A stretch of DNA of 64,000 nt from positions 62,001-126,000 of the forward strand of contig JAPPGH010000024.1 of the NCBI GenBank assembly GCA_026914155.1, read 5' to 3'. This DNA is from Candidatus Palauibacter rhopaloidicola (GTDB lineage: Bacteria; Gemmatimonadota; Gemmatimonadetes; Palauibacterales; Palauibacteraceae). The notes below the pieces were generated by a model. It was not told the origin of the DNA. It saw only the letters and a list, made by a program, of their open reading frames with translations, and searched no databases. The position numbers and the translations under genes are program-made. This document shows, piece by piece, positions 54,768-63,717 of the stretch; position 1 is the first letter of the stretch; the number at the start of each line of letters is the position of its first letter.

Positions 54768-55832
54768 ATGGCGAACTCCGAATCCCGACCCGCCGTCCTC
54801 CTCCTGAACTTCGGCGAACCGACAGGAACGGACCCGAGCACCGTCGCGCGGTTTCTGGAGCGGGTCTTCCTCGCCAACGCGCGGCTGGAGCCGCACATGG
54901 ACGCGGCGGCGGCCCGAGCACGAAGCCGCGAACTCGCGCGGCGGCGGACACCCGGCCTGCTCGACGTCTACGAGCGGATCGGCGGATCGCCGCTCGACGT
55001 GCAGGCGAAGGCGCAGGCGCAGGCACTCGACCGGGCGCTGACGGCCCGCGGGCACCCGATGTGCGTGACCGTGGGGATGCAGTTCACCGAGCCGTCGATC
55101 GAGGAGGCTCTGCGCCGCCTGCGGGAGACAGGCGCCTCGGCACTCGTTGCTCTACCCGTGTACCCGCTCTGCGGCCCTTCGACCACCGTCGCGGCGCTGG
55201 ACGAAGTCGAGGAAGCGCTCGAGCGAATCGGATGGCGCCCGGAGGCGCACGGCGTGACCGGGTGGCATCGCCATCCCCGCTACGCCCGCCTTCGCGCCGA
55301 CGCGATTCGCCGCGCGGCCGCGGAGGCCGGCTGGAACCTGACCGACCGGGATGTCCGCCTCGTGTTCAGCGCCCACGGCACCCCGCTTCGGTACATCGAA
55401 GCGGGCAGCCGCTACGTGGAGTACGTCGAGGAGTGGTGCGCGACCCAGGCTCGCGCGCTGGGTGTCGACACGTGGACGCTCGGCTACCAGAACCACACGA
55501 ACCGCGGGATCGAATGGACCCCGCCGGACATCGAGACCGCGCTGGAGCGCCTCCGGGGCATCGCGAAAGTCCTCGTCGACCCCATCAGCTTCATGCACGA
55601 GCAGTCCGAGACGTTGATGGAACTGGACGTGGACCTCGCCGGGCACGCCGCCGCACTCGGCCTGGAGTTCCGCCGCGTCGGCGTGCCGCACGACGACGGA
55701 GCGTTCGCCGAGGTGCTGGCCGACCTCGCGCTGATGGCGCTGGGCGGCGACGCTCCGGCCCTGCCTCCGCGGACATCGTGCCGGTGTCACCCGGGGACGG
55801 ACGTCTGCTTCAACGGCGAGCCGTTCGCCTGA
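54768..55832 (+). CDS. hemH: Ferrochelatase
   Basis: 354 residues. It inserts iron into the porphyrin in the last step of heme synthesis. AVLLLNFGEPTGTDPSTV opens the protein; VFSAHGTPLRYIE holds the conserved His and VDPISFMHEQSETLMELD the conserved Glu. The C-terminus ends with a Cys-rich tail SCRCHPGTDVCFN, reminiscent of the Cys ligands that hold a [2Fe-2S] cluster in some ferrochelatases; this is inference. It diverges from hemG. Confidence 0.95.
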   Translation: MANSESRPAVLLLNFGEPTGTDPSTVARFLERVFLANARLEPHMDAAAARARSRELARRRTPGLLDVYERIGGSPLDVQAKAQAQALDRALTARGHPMCVTVGMQFTEPSIEEALRRLRETGASALVALPVYPLCGPSTTVAALDEVEEALERIGWRPEAHGVTGWHRHPRYARLRADAIRRAAAEAGWNLTDRDVRLVFSAHGTPLRYIEAGSRYVEYVEEWCATQARALGVDTWTLGYQNHTNRGIEWTPPDIETALERLRGIAKVLVDPISFMHEQSETLMELDVDLAGHAAALGLEFRRVGVPHDDGAFAEVLADLALMALGGDAPALPPRTSCRCHPGTDVCFNGEPFA

Positions 55833-55838
55833 ACGTCC

Positions 55839-55854
55839 CGTGCCGCGGGGCACG
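55839..55854. terminator. Short hairpin after hemH
   Basis: CGTGCC, four-base loop, GGCACG lies six bases after the hemH stop in a convergent 54-base gap. There is no T-tract, so terminator function is only suggested. Confidence 0.35.
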
Positions 55855-55886
55855 CAGCGGGGCAGGATGTCGCGCGTTCGGCGCGT

Positions 55887-56483
55887 TCAGCCCTCCGGGC
55901 TTGCGGTCAGGTCTTCGAGCACCCGGCCGCCCACGCTGTCCACCTGCCCGCGGATCACACACGCGAGCATGTCGGCAGCTTCGCGCAGCATCGACGCCGG
56001 CTCCCGCCGGTCGCCCTCGAAACGCACGACCTCGCCGAGGAAGATCCCGACCAGTTGAGTGGATTTGGAATCGTCGCCGCCCGCCTTGATCGCGTCGTCG
56101 TACGCCGCCCCGGGGACGCTGGCCCTCCACGGCTCATCCCGTTCGGATCCGCCGCGTGACGCCCGGTCCATCGGCACGAGCGCGAGCAGGCTGCCCTCCA
56201 TGCCGGGCCCGCCCTTGCGGACATTTAGCGCGAGCGCGACCGGCCGGTCGAAGAGATCCATCTCGAGGAAGTCCTTCACGCTGTCGCGGGGGATGGCGCA
56301 GCGCCCGATCGGCCGGTCTTCGTGAAAGGTTCCGATGCAAATGCTGCCGCGGGGCGTCAGGTGGTGCTCGATCGGCCGGACATCGAGCTTGAGGGGGGTG
56401 GCGGTGCCGACGAGGACGTGTTCGCGGCGCTTTTCGGCTTCGGGCGACGGGGGGAGCATGTCTCCGAAGAACAGTGTCGTCAT
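55887..56483 (-). CDS. Conserved-looking cytoplasmic protein of unknown function
   Basis: 198 residues from ATG 56483, which has GGGAGG before it; the ORF track starts 45 codons too early. No signal peptide or membrane helix. Notable stretches are MTTLFFGDMLPPSPEAEKRRE, HHLTPRGSICIGTFHEDRP and FDRPVALALNVRKGGPGM. I do not recognise the family. It diverges from the dehydrogenase gene and converges with hemH. Confidence 0.7.
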   Translation of the reverse strand: MTTLFFGDMLPPSPEAEKRREHVLVGTATPLKLDVRPIEHHLTPRGSICIGTFHEDRPIGRCAIPRDSVKDFLEMDLFDRPVALALNVRKGGPGMEGSLLALVPMDRASRGGSERDEPWRASVPGAAYDDAIKAGGDDSKSTQLVGIFLGEVVRFEGDRREPASMLREAADMLACVIRGQVDSVGGRVLEDLTASPEG

Positions 56484-56638
56484 CCCATCGCCTCCCGGTC
56501 GGTCGCCGCCCTCTTTCCACCCGAGCACCGATACGCGATCGCGCCCCACATGTTCCCAATGTCGCCCGGGCGGGCAGCGCGCGATAGTCTCACCGCGCTC
56601 ACGCACGCGATTACGCACGAGTCGAATACGGAGAGGGT

Positions 56639-57766
56639 ATGACCCGCGGCTTTCTCGATGTCACGGAGGCGTGGGACGGCGAGTCCGTCGTCACCGCGTT
56701 CGACTCCCTCACCGGGGCCTGGATCTTCGTGGCGCTGCACGATACGCGGCTGGGGCCGGCCGCCGGAGGCACCCGGATGGCCTCCTATCCCACGCCTGTG
56801 GACGGCCTGATCGATGCCATGCGCCTCGCCGAGGGCATGACCATGAAATGGGCGGGCGTCGGCATTCGGTTCGGCGGCGGCAAGGCGGTGATCGCCGTCC
56901 CGGACGACCTGAGCGACGACGCACGCGCGGGCCTGGTCGATCGATATGCGGCGCGTCTCGTCTCGCTCCGCGGCGCCTTCCAGACCGGCGTCGACATGGG
57001 CACGACCCCGGAGGACATGGCCCGCATCGGTGCCATCTCCGGGTACGCCGTCGGCCTCGTGGACGGAAGGCCGGGCGATCCGGGGCCGTACACCGCGCGC
57101 GGCGTGTTCGCCGGGATCCGGGCCGCGCTCGAGCACCGCTTCGGCGAGGCGGATTTCGGCGCCCGCGCGGTGCTCGTCCAGGGGCTCGGCGACGTCGGTT
57201 TCCCGCTGGCCGGGCTTCTGGCCGAGGCCGGGGCGACCCTCCACCTGGCAGATCTGCGCGGTGAGGCGGCCAGGCGGGCGCAGGCACGCTTCGGGGGGAC
57301 GGTCATCCCCGCCGAGGACATTTGGGACGTAGACGTGGACGTGTACGCGCCGTGCGCCGGCGGGGCGACCCTGAATCCGGACACGATCCCCCGCCTGCGC
57401 TGCGGGATCGTCGCCGGTTCCGCGAACAACCAGCTGCTCTCGGACGCCGACGCCGAAAGGCTGCGCGCACGCGGGATCCTCTACGCCCCCGATTACGTGA
57501 TCAACGCCGGCGGGGCGGTCGCCTTCGCCGCCATCCACCGGGGCGAGCGGGACGAGACCCGGCTGCGGGCCCACGTCGACGCGATCGGGTCGTCGCTGCG
57601 AGAGGTATTCGAGGAGGCGGCCGGTGCCGGAGAATCGCCGCTTCACGCGGCCCGCCGGCGAGCCCGGCGGTTCCTCGACGCACGCGGCGGACGGGCCGGC
57701 GGAGCCGGCCAGCCCTCCGGCGCCAGCCAGTCCCCCGGCGCCAGCCAGTCCCCCGGCGCGGGTTAG
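56639..57766 (+). CDS. Glu/Leu/Phe/Val dehydrogenase, leucine-dehydrogenase-like
   Basis: 375 residues. It deaminates an amino acid with NAD+. The substrate and catalytic lysines lie in [19 protein letters not shown] (Lys70, Lys82), and the NAD domain has [19 protein letters not shown]. The size and [11 protein letters not shown] region favour the leucine-dehydrogenase branch over glutamate enzymes. A GGAGAGGGT site lies right before the ATG. The last about 20 residues are a repetitive [16 protein letters not shown] tail beyond the normal fold. It overlaps the convergent nitroreductase stop. Confidence 0.9.
   Translation: MTRGFLDVTEAWDGESVVTAFDSLTGAWIFVALHDTRLGPAAGGTRMASYPTPVDGLIDAMRLAEGMTMKWAGVGIRFGGGKAVIAVPDDLSDDARAGLVDRYAARLVSLRGAFQTGVDMGTTPEDMARIGAISGYAVGLVDGRPGDPGPYTARGVFAGIRAALEHRFGEADFGARAVLVQGLGDVGFPLAGLLAEAGATLHLADLRGEAARRAQARFGGTVIPAEDIWDVDVDVYAPCAGGATLNPDTIPRLRCGIVAGSANNQLLSDADAERLRARGILYAPDYVINAGGAVAFAAIHRGERDETRLRAHVDAIGSSLREVFEEAAGAGESPLHAARRRARRFLDARGGRAGGAGQPSGASQSPGASQSPGAG
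57708..57757 (+). repeat. 18-bp tandem repeat in the dehydrogenase C-terminus
   Basis: Two identical GCCAGCCAGTCCCCCGGC units (57722-57739, 57740-57757) follow a shortened 14-base copy. They encode the Gly-Ala-Ser-Gln-Ser-Pro repeats of the tail. Confidence 0.85.
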
Positions 57767-58458
57767 CGGCGGGAGGCGATGCGGTCCAGCGGCTTCTTCG
57801 TGATGTCCGGGACGAGCGCATCGTCCGCGGGATAGCCCACGACGAGCAGCAGAAAGGGCCGCTCGTTGGAGGGGCGGTCGAGGACCCTGTTCAGGAAGCC
57901 CATGGGGCTCGGCGTGTGGGTGAGCGTGGCGAGCCCCGCGTGGTGCAGCGCCGTGATGAGGATCCCGGTGGCGATGCCGACGGACTCCGTCACGTAGTAG
58001 TTCTTGAGCTTCTCCCCCCCTTGCACTTCGTAACTCTCCGCGAAGATCGCGATGAGGACGGGCGCGGTCTCCAGGAAGGGTTTGTGCTCGTCCGTTCCGA
58101 GGTGGGCGAGCGCTTCAAGCCACGCGGCCGGCGCGCGGTGTTCGTAGAAGTCCCGCTCTTCCTTCTCCGCCTCCACCCGGATCCGGCGCTTCACCTCGGC
58201 GTCGCGCACGACGACGAAGTGCCACGGTTGCCGGTTCGCGCCGTTGGGGGCCGTCCCCGCCGCCTCGATGCAGGCGTCGATGACTTCCTCGGGAACAGGC
58301 TCGTCGGAGTATTCGCGGACCGTCCGGCGCCGTCGCACCTCGTCGCGAAAGGCCCGCGCGCGACGCACCATCTCCTCCTCTCCGCGCCGCGTGAACGTCG
58401 CCAGCGGAAGCGGACGGTACGTTCCGCCGTCCGTCATCTGCTCGGTACGGGAAGTCAT
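57763..58458 (-). CDS. Nitroreductase-fold flavoprotein, iodotyrosine deiodinase-like
   Basis: 231 residues. [41 protein letters not shown] is an FMN-binding nitroreductase core, but the whole protein tracks the iodotyrosine deiodinase branch: TAPxGA, a lid with Glu..Tyr (EERDFYEHR) and Lys ([10 protein letters not shown]) at the positions of the deiodinase triad, then HYY-like [15 protein letters not shown], and the C-terminal [15 protein letters not shown]. It may reductively remove halogen from halotyrosines. No membrane anchor is present, as usual in bacteria. Confidence 0.85.
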   Translation of the reverse strand: MTSRTEQMTDGGTYRPLPLATFTRRGEEEMVRRARAFRDEVRRRRTVREYSDEPVPEEVIDACIEAAGTAPNGANRQPWHFVVVRDAEVKRRIRVEAEKEERDFYEHRAPAAWLEALAHLGTDEHKPFLETAPVLIAIFAESYEVQGGEKLKNYYVTESVGIATGILITALHHAGLATLTHTPSPMGFLNRVLDRPSNERPFLLLVVGYPADDALVPDITKKPLDRIASRR

Positions 58459-58493
58459 GGGATCGACACGAGGCTCAGGGGGCGACGCTCGGC

Positions 58494-59918
58494 TCAGCGG
58501 ACTCCGACGAGGCCGCGCGTCGCCTGGATCAGCTCGCCGGAATCGTAGCCGACGCCGTCCTTGAACACCCAGCGGACGGCCCGAATCGCGCTCGGGTCGC
58601 TCCCGGGATCGCCGTTCAGGACGATGAGGTCGGCCAGCTTCCCGGCCTCCACGGTGCCGAGTTCGTCATCCACGCCGAGGATCTTCGCGCCGTTGGCGCT
58701 CACCACCTGCACCGCCTGCGCCGGCGTGAGTCCGGCCTCGAGCAGAAGCTCGAAGTTCCGCTGATTCCCGAAGCCGGGGAGCGCACCGCCGTTACCCGTG
58801 GGATCGACGCCCGAGGCGAGCAACCCGCCGGCGTCGACAAACGCCTTCTCGAAACGCAGTTCGTTCTGGAAATTCTCGGGATCGGGTCCCATCTCCTGGA
58901 TGCGCCCGCGCTCGTCCAGGTACGCTTCCCGGAGGTCCGGAGCCATCAGCTCGAGCGTCCGCTCGTCCACGACGTCGCGGTCGGGAAAGAAGGCCTCGTA
59001 GACGGAGAGCGTGGCGGTGAGTCCCACGCCGGCCTCCACCATCGCCTCGATCGTCTCCATCGCGATGGGCCCCGTGGGGTCCGAACTGCCGGCCCGCTGC
59101 ATGACGTTGCCGGGGCAGCGGTCCGGCTCCTTCTCCGGCACGAAGTCGGACGCCGTGAGCATCCCGTGCTCGAGGTTGTCGATCCCGAGCGCGACGGCCT
59201 CCTGGAAGCTCACCGAACACAGGTGTCCGGTGACGCGGAGGCCCAGGCGGTGCGCCTCCTCGATCGCCGCCCCCAGTTCAGCGCTCCCGATGGACGTGTA
59301 CGCCTTAACCCACGTGGCTCCCTCCTCCGCCCAGTATTCGACGAAACGCCGCGCCTGTTCGGGAGAGGTCATGCGGGCCTGGTGGGGCGAGCCCGTCGAG
59401 CCGGTGATGTACGGCGCCGTGATGTGGATGCGGGGGCCCGGCGAGTCGCCGCGGTCGATCGCGTCCTTCAGATGGACGTCCGCGTAGGGGGTGAAGCTCC
59501 CGGTCGTGCGGATCGTCGTGACGCCGGAACCGAGGTAGAGCCGCGGCGCGCTGTAGCCGAGTTGCACGCGCCGTCCTCCGACGGAAGTGTAGAACAGGTG
59601 GTCGTGCATGCCGACCATCCCGGGGATCACGGTGTGGCCGCCCAGATCGTGACGGTCCGCGTCCTCCGGTACGTCGATGGACGAGGCGGGGCCCACGGCG
59701 GCGATCCGCCCGTCGCGCAGCAGTACGGTCTGGTCTTCGAGGACCGGGCCGCCGGTGCCGTCGATCACGCGAACGTGTTCGAGCGCCACGGTCGGCCCCC
59801 GCACGGCGACATAGGCGCGGGTTTCCTCGGACAGGCGACCGTAGCTCTGCGCGGCCACGGGGTCGGCAAGCACAGTCGCGACAGCCGCGAAGGCGGCGAG
59901 CACTCTGGACATCTTCAT
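58494..59918 (-). CDS. Secreted metal-dependent amidohydrolase, copy 1
   Basis: 474 residues. A signal peptide ([24 protein letters not shown]) precedes an amidohydrolase barrel of the imidazolonepropionase-like type: [10 protein letters not shown] (HxH), WVKAYTS (bridging Lys), TGHLC and LEHGM (His ligands), [10 protein letters not shown] (Asp). Such enzymes cleave cyclic or peptide amide bonds; the substrate is unknown. GGAGG lies upstream, and a three-codon minicistron (ATG AAG GAA TGA, ATG at 59926) overlaps the start. Close paralogue of the next gene. Confidence 0.87.
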   Translation of the reverse strand: MKMSRVLAAFAAVATVLADPVAAQSYGRLSEETRAYVAVRGPTVALEHVRVIDGTGGPVLEDQTVLLRDGRIAAVGPASSIDVPEDADRHDLGGHTVIPGMVGMHDHLFYTSVGGRRVQLGYSAPRLYLGSGVTTIRTTGSFTPYADVHLKDAIDRGDSPGPRIHITAPYITGSTGSPHQARMTSPEQARRFVEYWAEEGATWVKAYTSIGSAELGAAIEEAHRLGLRVTGHLCSVSFQEAVALGIDNLEHGMLTASDFVPEKEPDRCPGNVMQRAGSSDPTGPIAMETIEAMVEAGVGLTATLSVYEAFFPDRDVVDERTLELMAPDLREAYLDERGRIQEMGPDPENFQNELRFEKAFVDAGGLLASGVDPTGNGGALPGFGNQRNFELLLEAGLTPAQAVQVVSANGAKILGVDDELGTVEAGKLADLIVLNGDPGSDPSAIRAVRWVFKDGVGYDSGELIQATRGLVGVR

Positions 59919-59994
59919 TCCTTCATTCCTCCCTCGACGGGTCCCTTCCCGGCGGCTCCCTCGCCGACGGGTCCCTTTTCGTCAGGTCCCCCGG

Positions 59995-61431
59995 TCACCG
60001 AATCCCCACCATCCCCTTCACGGAGTCGATGAGCTTCTCCGAGTCGTAACCCACACCGTCCTTGAACACGACGGTTACGTTCCTGATGATCGCGGAGTCC
60101 GACTCGAGATCGCCCTCGAGCACGACGAGATCCGCGAGCTTTCCGGCCTCGATCGTCCCGAGCTCGTCATCCACGCCCATGATGCGGGCGCCGTTCGCGC
60201 TCACGATCCCCACCACGGTGGAGGCGTCGAAACCCGCTTCGATGAGGAGCTCGTAGTTGCGCTGGTCTCCGAAGCCCGCGATGGCGCCCCCGATCCCCGT
60301 CGGATCCACGCCGGCCGCGAGCACGCCCCCGGCCTCGACGAAGCCGCGCTCGAACGCCATGTGCTTCTGGAGGTGCGTCTCCGTCATCGGCCAATCCGGG
60401 TTCGCCTCGATCGCGTCGACGGTCTCGAGGTAGTCCTCGCGCACCTCGGGCGCCATCGCCTCGAGCGTCCGCTCGTCGAGGACGGCGCGCCCCTTCGTCA
60501 TGGGCTCGATCACGGCCATCGTCGAGGTCATCCCGACATCGTTCTCGACCATGGAGAGGATCAGCGCCCGCGCCGTCTCCCCCGTCGGGTCCCCCTCCTC
60601 TCCCACGGTGACCATCGAGTTGGGCGGACACTCGTCCGGCCGCTTGCGCGGGTCGAAGTCCGTCGCCGTCCCGAAGCCGTGCTCGATGTTGTCCATCCCC
60701 ATATCCACGGCTTCCTGGAAGGTGATCGAGCAGATGTGTCCCGTGACCCGGAGGCCCTGCGCATGCGCCTCCTCGATGACGGCGGCGAGTTCGGCGCGGC
60801 GGATCGTCGTGTACGCCTTGATCCAGGAGACGCCCTCCCCAGCCCAGTAGCGGACGAAGCGGCGCGCTTCCTCGGGCGAGTTCACCTGCGCCATGTCGCC
60901 CAGCGCCGGGTTGGGCCCCGTGACGTACGGCGCGGTCACGTGCATGCGCGGGCCCGGCGCCAGCCCGCGCTCGATGCTCGACTTGACGTTGAGGTCCGCG
61001 TAGGGCGAGACGCTCCCCGTCGTGCGGATCGTCGTGACGCCGGCCGCGAGATAGAGGCGCGGGGAGGAGATGTTGCCCTGAGCCATCCGGCCCCCGGCGC
61101 CCATGAAGAACATGTGGTTGTGGAGCCCGATCATCCCCGGTATCACGGTGTGCCCCGGCAGTTCGTGGACCTCGGCGCCCGGCGGGATCTCTACCCCGCC
61201 GGCGGGACCCACGGCGGCGATCCGGTTCCCCTCGATCACGACGGTCTGGTTCGTGCGGGCGCCGGACCCGGTCCCGTCGATGACCTTGACGCCGGTGAGG
61301 GCGACCGTCGGCCCGGCGATGGAGACGAACTCGGAGGTCGCGTCGCCGAGTTCGGCCGCGGACTGTGCGGACAGGTGATCCGGAGCGAGAAGGGCCGCGA
61401 GCGCGACGGGGGCCGCGATGAACTTTCTCAT
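59995..61431 (-). CDS. Secreted metal-dependent amidohydrolase, copy 2
   Basis: 478 residues. Signal peptide, then the same metal site as copy 1: GMIGLHNHMF (HxH), WIKAYTT (Lys), TGHIC and IEHGF (His), AAGVDPTGIGG (Asp). Long identical stretches such as [14 protein letters not shown] and the shared C-terminal GVGYDS show a tandem duplication. CAGGAG precedes the ATG. The 76-base gap to copy 1 carries imperfect repeats of CTCCCTCG..GACGGGTCCC. Confidence 0.87.
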   Translation of the reverse strand: MRKFIAAPVALAALLAPDHLSAQSAAELGDATSEFVSIAGPTVALTGVKVIDGTGSGARTNQTVVIEGNRIAAVGPAGGVEIPPGAEVHELPGHTVIPGMIGLHNHMFFMGAGGRMAQGNISSPRLYLAAGVTTIRTTGSVSPYADLNVKSSIERGLAPGPRMHVTAPYVTGPNPALGDMAQVNSPEEARRFVRYWAGEGVSWIKAYTTIRRAELAAVIEEAHAQGLRVTGHICSITFQEAVDMGMDNIEHGFGTATDFDPRKRPDECPPNSMVTVGEEGDPTGETARALILSMVENDVGMTSTMAVIEPMTKGRAVLDERTLEAMAPEVREDYLETVDAIEANPDWPMTETHLQKHMAFERGFVEAGGVLAAGVDPTGIGGAIAGFGDQRNYELLIEAGFDASTVVGIVSANGARIMGVDDELGTIEAGKLADLVVLEGDLESDSAIIRNVTVVFKDGVGYDSEKLIDSVKGMVGIR

Positions 61432-61479
61432 GGGAGACTCCTGTGAGTTGGGCCGTTCAGGGCCCCAAAACGTACCGCG

Positions 61480-63717
61480 TCACGGCTCCACCGTGAACAC
61501 CATCTGCATGCCCGCCTCCAGGTGCTCGGCGATATGGCAGTGCAGCATCCATTGGCCGGGGTTCGAGAGTTCGAGCAGGAGGTCGACCGAACCGCCCACG
61601 GGGACGACCACCATGTCCTTCCAGGCGAGGTTGTCGTGCGGCACGCCGTTCGTGGCGAGGACGAGGAAGCGCTGGCCGTGGATGTGGATCGGATGCTGCA
61701 TCTGGTGCAGCGTCTCGCGGCGGCTCCGGATCCTCAGCTTGACCACGTCGCCCACGCGGAACGTCCACCGGATCGCCTCGTTCTCAAGGTCGGTGGAGGG
61801 CTCGCGCAGCGTCCACGACACGTTTTCCGGCGTCGAGATCAAGTTCATCATCGGCATCGTTCCCGACCACTCGACCGGGTGGAAGTACGCCGAGTCCACC
61901 TGCATGAGACGCTCGACGACGAGCGGGAGGCCGCGCGTCGTCATGTCGAGTTCCAGCGTGAGGTCCACCGGTCGGTCGAAGAGGGGGCGGTAGGGCGCGA
62001 TCTCGTCGCGCGCGCGTCCGTTCACCCTCAGTGCCTCGAAGGTCGCGTGCAGATCCGGCGTCGCGTCCGCCGCGCCGACGCGAACGACGCCCAGCGTGTC
62101 CTGCTCCGGGAAGAAGCTGCCTCCGATGTGGTCGATCCCCTGCACCCGGTTCAGAAGGGGGTAGCTCCCGCTCTCGGGGAAGGCGACGTGCACGATGTAA
62201 CGCTCCGCCGGCGCGATGATCACGCTCTCGACCCATTCCTCCCGCTCGAAATTGCCCACGTCGGCGCCCACGAGCTTCATGGGCGCTCCGCCGAAGGAGA
62301 GGTTGAACGTCCGCGTATTCGACGCGTTCGTGAAGAAGAAACGGACGACCGAGCCGCGCTCCACGTCCAGCGCGTAATCGGGCTCCCCGTTTACGAGCAT
62401 GGTGTTGCCGAAGCGGCCCATGAGCGCGTGGGTGGCGCGCTCGAGACCGAACGGGACCAGCCCATGCTCACCCACGAGCAGATCGTCGAGCATCACGACC
62501 TCCTCGCGGTGGACGGGGCTGAAATAGTCGGGATCTTCCGACCGGACCATGAGGTTGCCGGCCAGCCCCAGATCCTGCTGGACTTCCTCGCGGTGATGCG
62601 GGTGGTACCAGTAGAGGCCGGGGTCGGGGAAATGCACCGTGTAGCGGAAGCTCTCGCCGGGGGCCACGACATCCTGCGTCAGACCCGGGACGCCGTCGAA
62701 GCGGTTGTCGAGCCGCAGGCCGTGCCAGTGGATCGCGGTCGGCCAGTCGATGCGGTTCGTGAAGTCGATCGTGACCGTCGCGTCCTCGGGGACCCAGAGG
62801 AGGGGCCCGGGGATCTGTCCGTTGAAGCCGTAACCCAGGAGTTGGCGGCTCCCGATGCGGCGGCGCACGTAGACGGCGTCGAGGGCGAGCGAGTCGCCGT
62901 CGGCCAGTTCGATCAGCTCGCGGGGGCGGGCGTCGACGATCTCGCCTTCCCAGCCGTCTCCCGGCAGCCAGGGCTGCACGTCCGGCCGCAGCTCCATGAG
63001 CGACGGGAGCATCATGACCCCTTCGGGCATCGGCACGCCGCCCCACGCGTCGTCCATCGCCATCTCGCCGGGGGGGGTCCGCGAGGCGCCGAGCGCGAAC
63101 TCGAGGAAGTCGGCGGGCTGCATGCGGCTGGAAGGCGACTGGGCTCGCAGCACGTAGGGACCCGCCGGTTCCGCACCCACCCCCTCGGCCGCTTCGGGGC
63201 CCGGTCCGGATTCCGCCGTGACGAGGATGAGGAACTTGTTGAACGCGACCTGCCCCACCTCGGCGCGTCCGCGCGCCGGCACCTCTCCGAGCCGCTCGAT
63301 GGGCCAGAGCACCTGGGTCGACGCCCAGGCGACGTAACGGTCGTACGGACCGAGCGTGGACGGGGGCGGAAGCTCCGTCGAGATCACGGCGTCGTACAGG
63401 AGCCGTCCGTCTGGCGTCACCCCCACCGAGAACGGCCCCGGGGGACGGCGCAACTCGACCGTGCCGGTCGCGTCGGGGACGCGGGGCGTCGGGAACAGCG
63501 ACATGCAGTACAGGTCGGGGCTCGCCGCGCCCCCCTGCTCCGCGCCGGGCGTGCAGGGAGAGGCCTCCTGCCGGGCCTCCCGCGGCAGCGACATCCCCGG
63601 GGGCGCCTCGCCCACCCACAACCAGAGCGCCCCGCACAGCGCCCCGGCGGCGCCCAGCGCCGCAGCGGCCGCCGGGCCGGTGCCGCCCTCCGATGACCGC
63701 CGGGCCCCGGGAGTCAC
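61480..63717 (-). CDS. Multicopper oxidase with membrane anchor and extra N-terminal domain
   Basis: 745 residues. GTG 63717 overlaps the upstream SDR stop by four bases. A hydrophobic anchor (about 14-36) precedes an about 200-residue N-terminal domain (Cys55, Cys71, then LFPTPRVPDATGTVELRR) of unrecognised type. The oxidase domains follow with all copper ligands: AIHWHGLRLD, WYHPHHREE, HPIHIHGQRF and HCHIAEHLEAGM (T1 Cys with axial Met). It would oxidise phenols, metals or similar outside the membrane. The substrate is not predictable. Confidence 0.88.
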   Translation of the reverse strand: MTPGARRSSEGGTGPAAAAALGAAGALCGALWLWVGEAPPGMSLPREARQEASPCTPGAEQGGAASPDLYCMSLFPTPRVPDATGTVELRRPPGPFSVGVTPDGRLLYDAVISTELPPPSTLGPYDRYVAWASTQVLWPIERLGEVPARGRAEVGQVAFNKFLILVTAESGPGPEAAEGVGAEPAGPYVLRAQSPSSRMQPADFLEFALGASRTPPGEMAMDDAWGGVPMPEGVMMLPSLMELRPDVQPWLPGDGWEGEIVDARPRELIELADGDSLALDAVYVRRRIGSRQLLGYGFNGQIPGPLLWVPEDATVTIDFTNRIDWPTAIHWHGLRLDNRFDGVPGLTQDVVAPGESFRYTVHFPDPGLYWYHPHHREEVQQDLGLAGNLMVRSEDPDYFSPVHREEVVMLDDLLVGEHGLVPFGLERATHALMGRFGNTMLVNGEPDYALDVERGSVVRFFFTNASNTRTFNLSFGGAPMKLVGADVGNFEREEWVESVIIAPAERYIVHVAFPESGSYPLLNRVQGIDHIGGSFFPEQDTLGVVRVGAADATPDLHATFEALRVNGRARDEIAPYRPLFDRPVDLTLELDMTTRGLPLVVERLMQVDSAYFHPVEWSGTMPMMNLISTPENVSWTLREPSTDLENEAIRWTFRVGDVVKLRIRSRRETLHQMQHPIHIHGQRFLVLATNGVPHDNLAWKDMVVVPVGGSVDLLLELSNPGQWMLHCHIAEHLEAGMQMVFTVEP

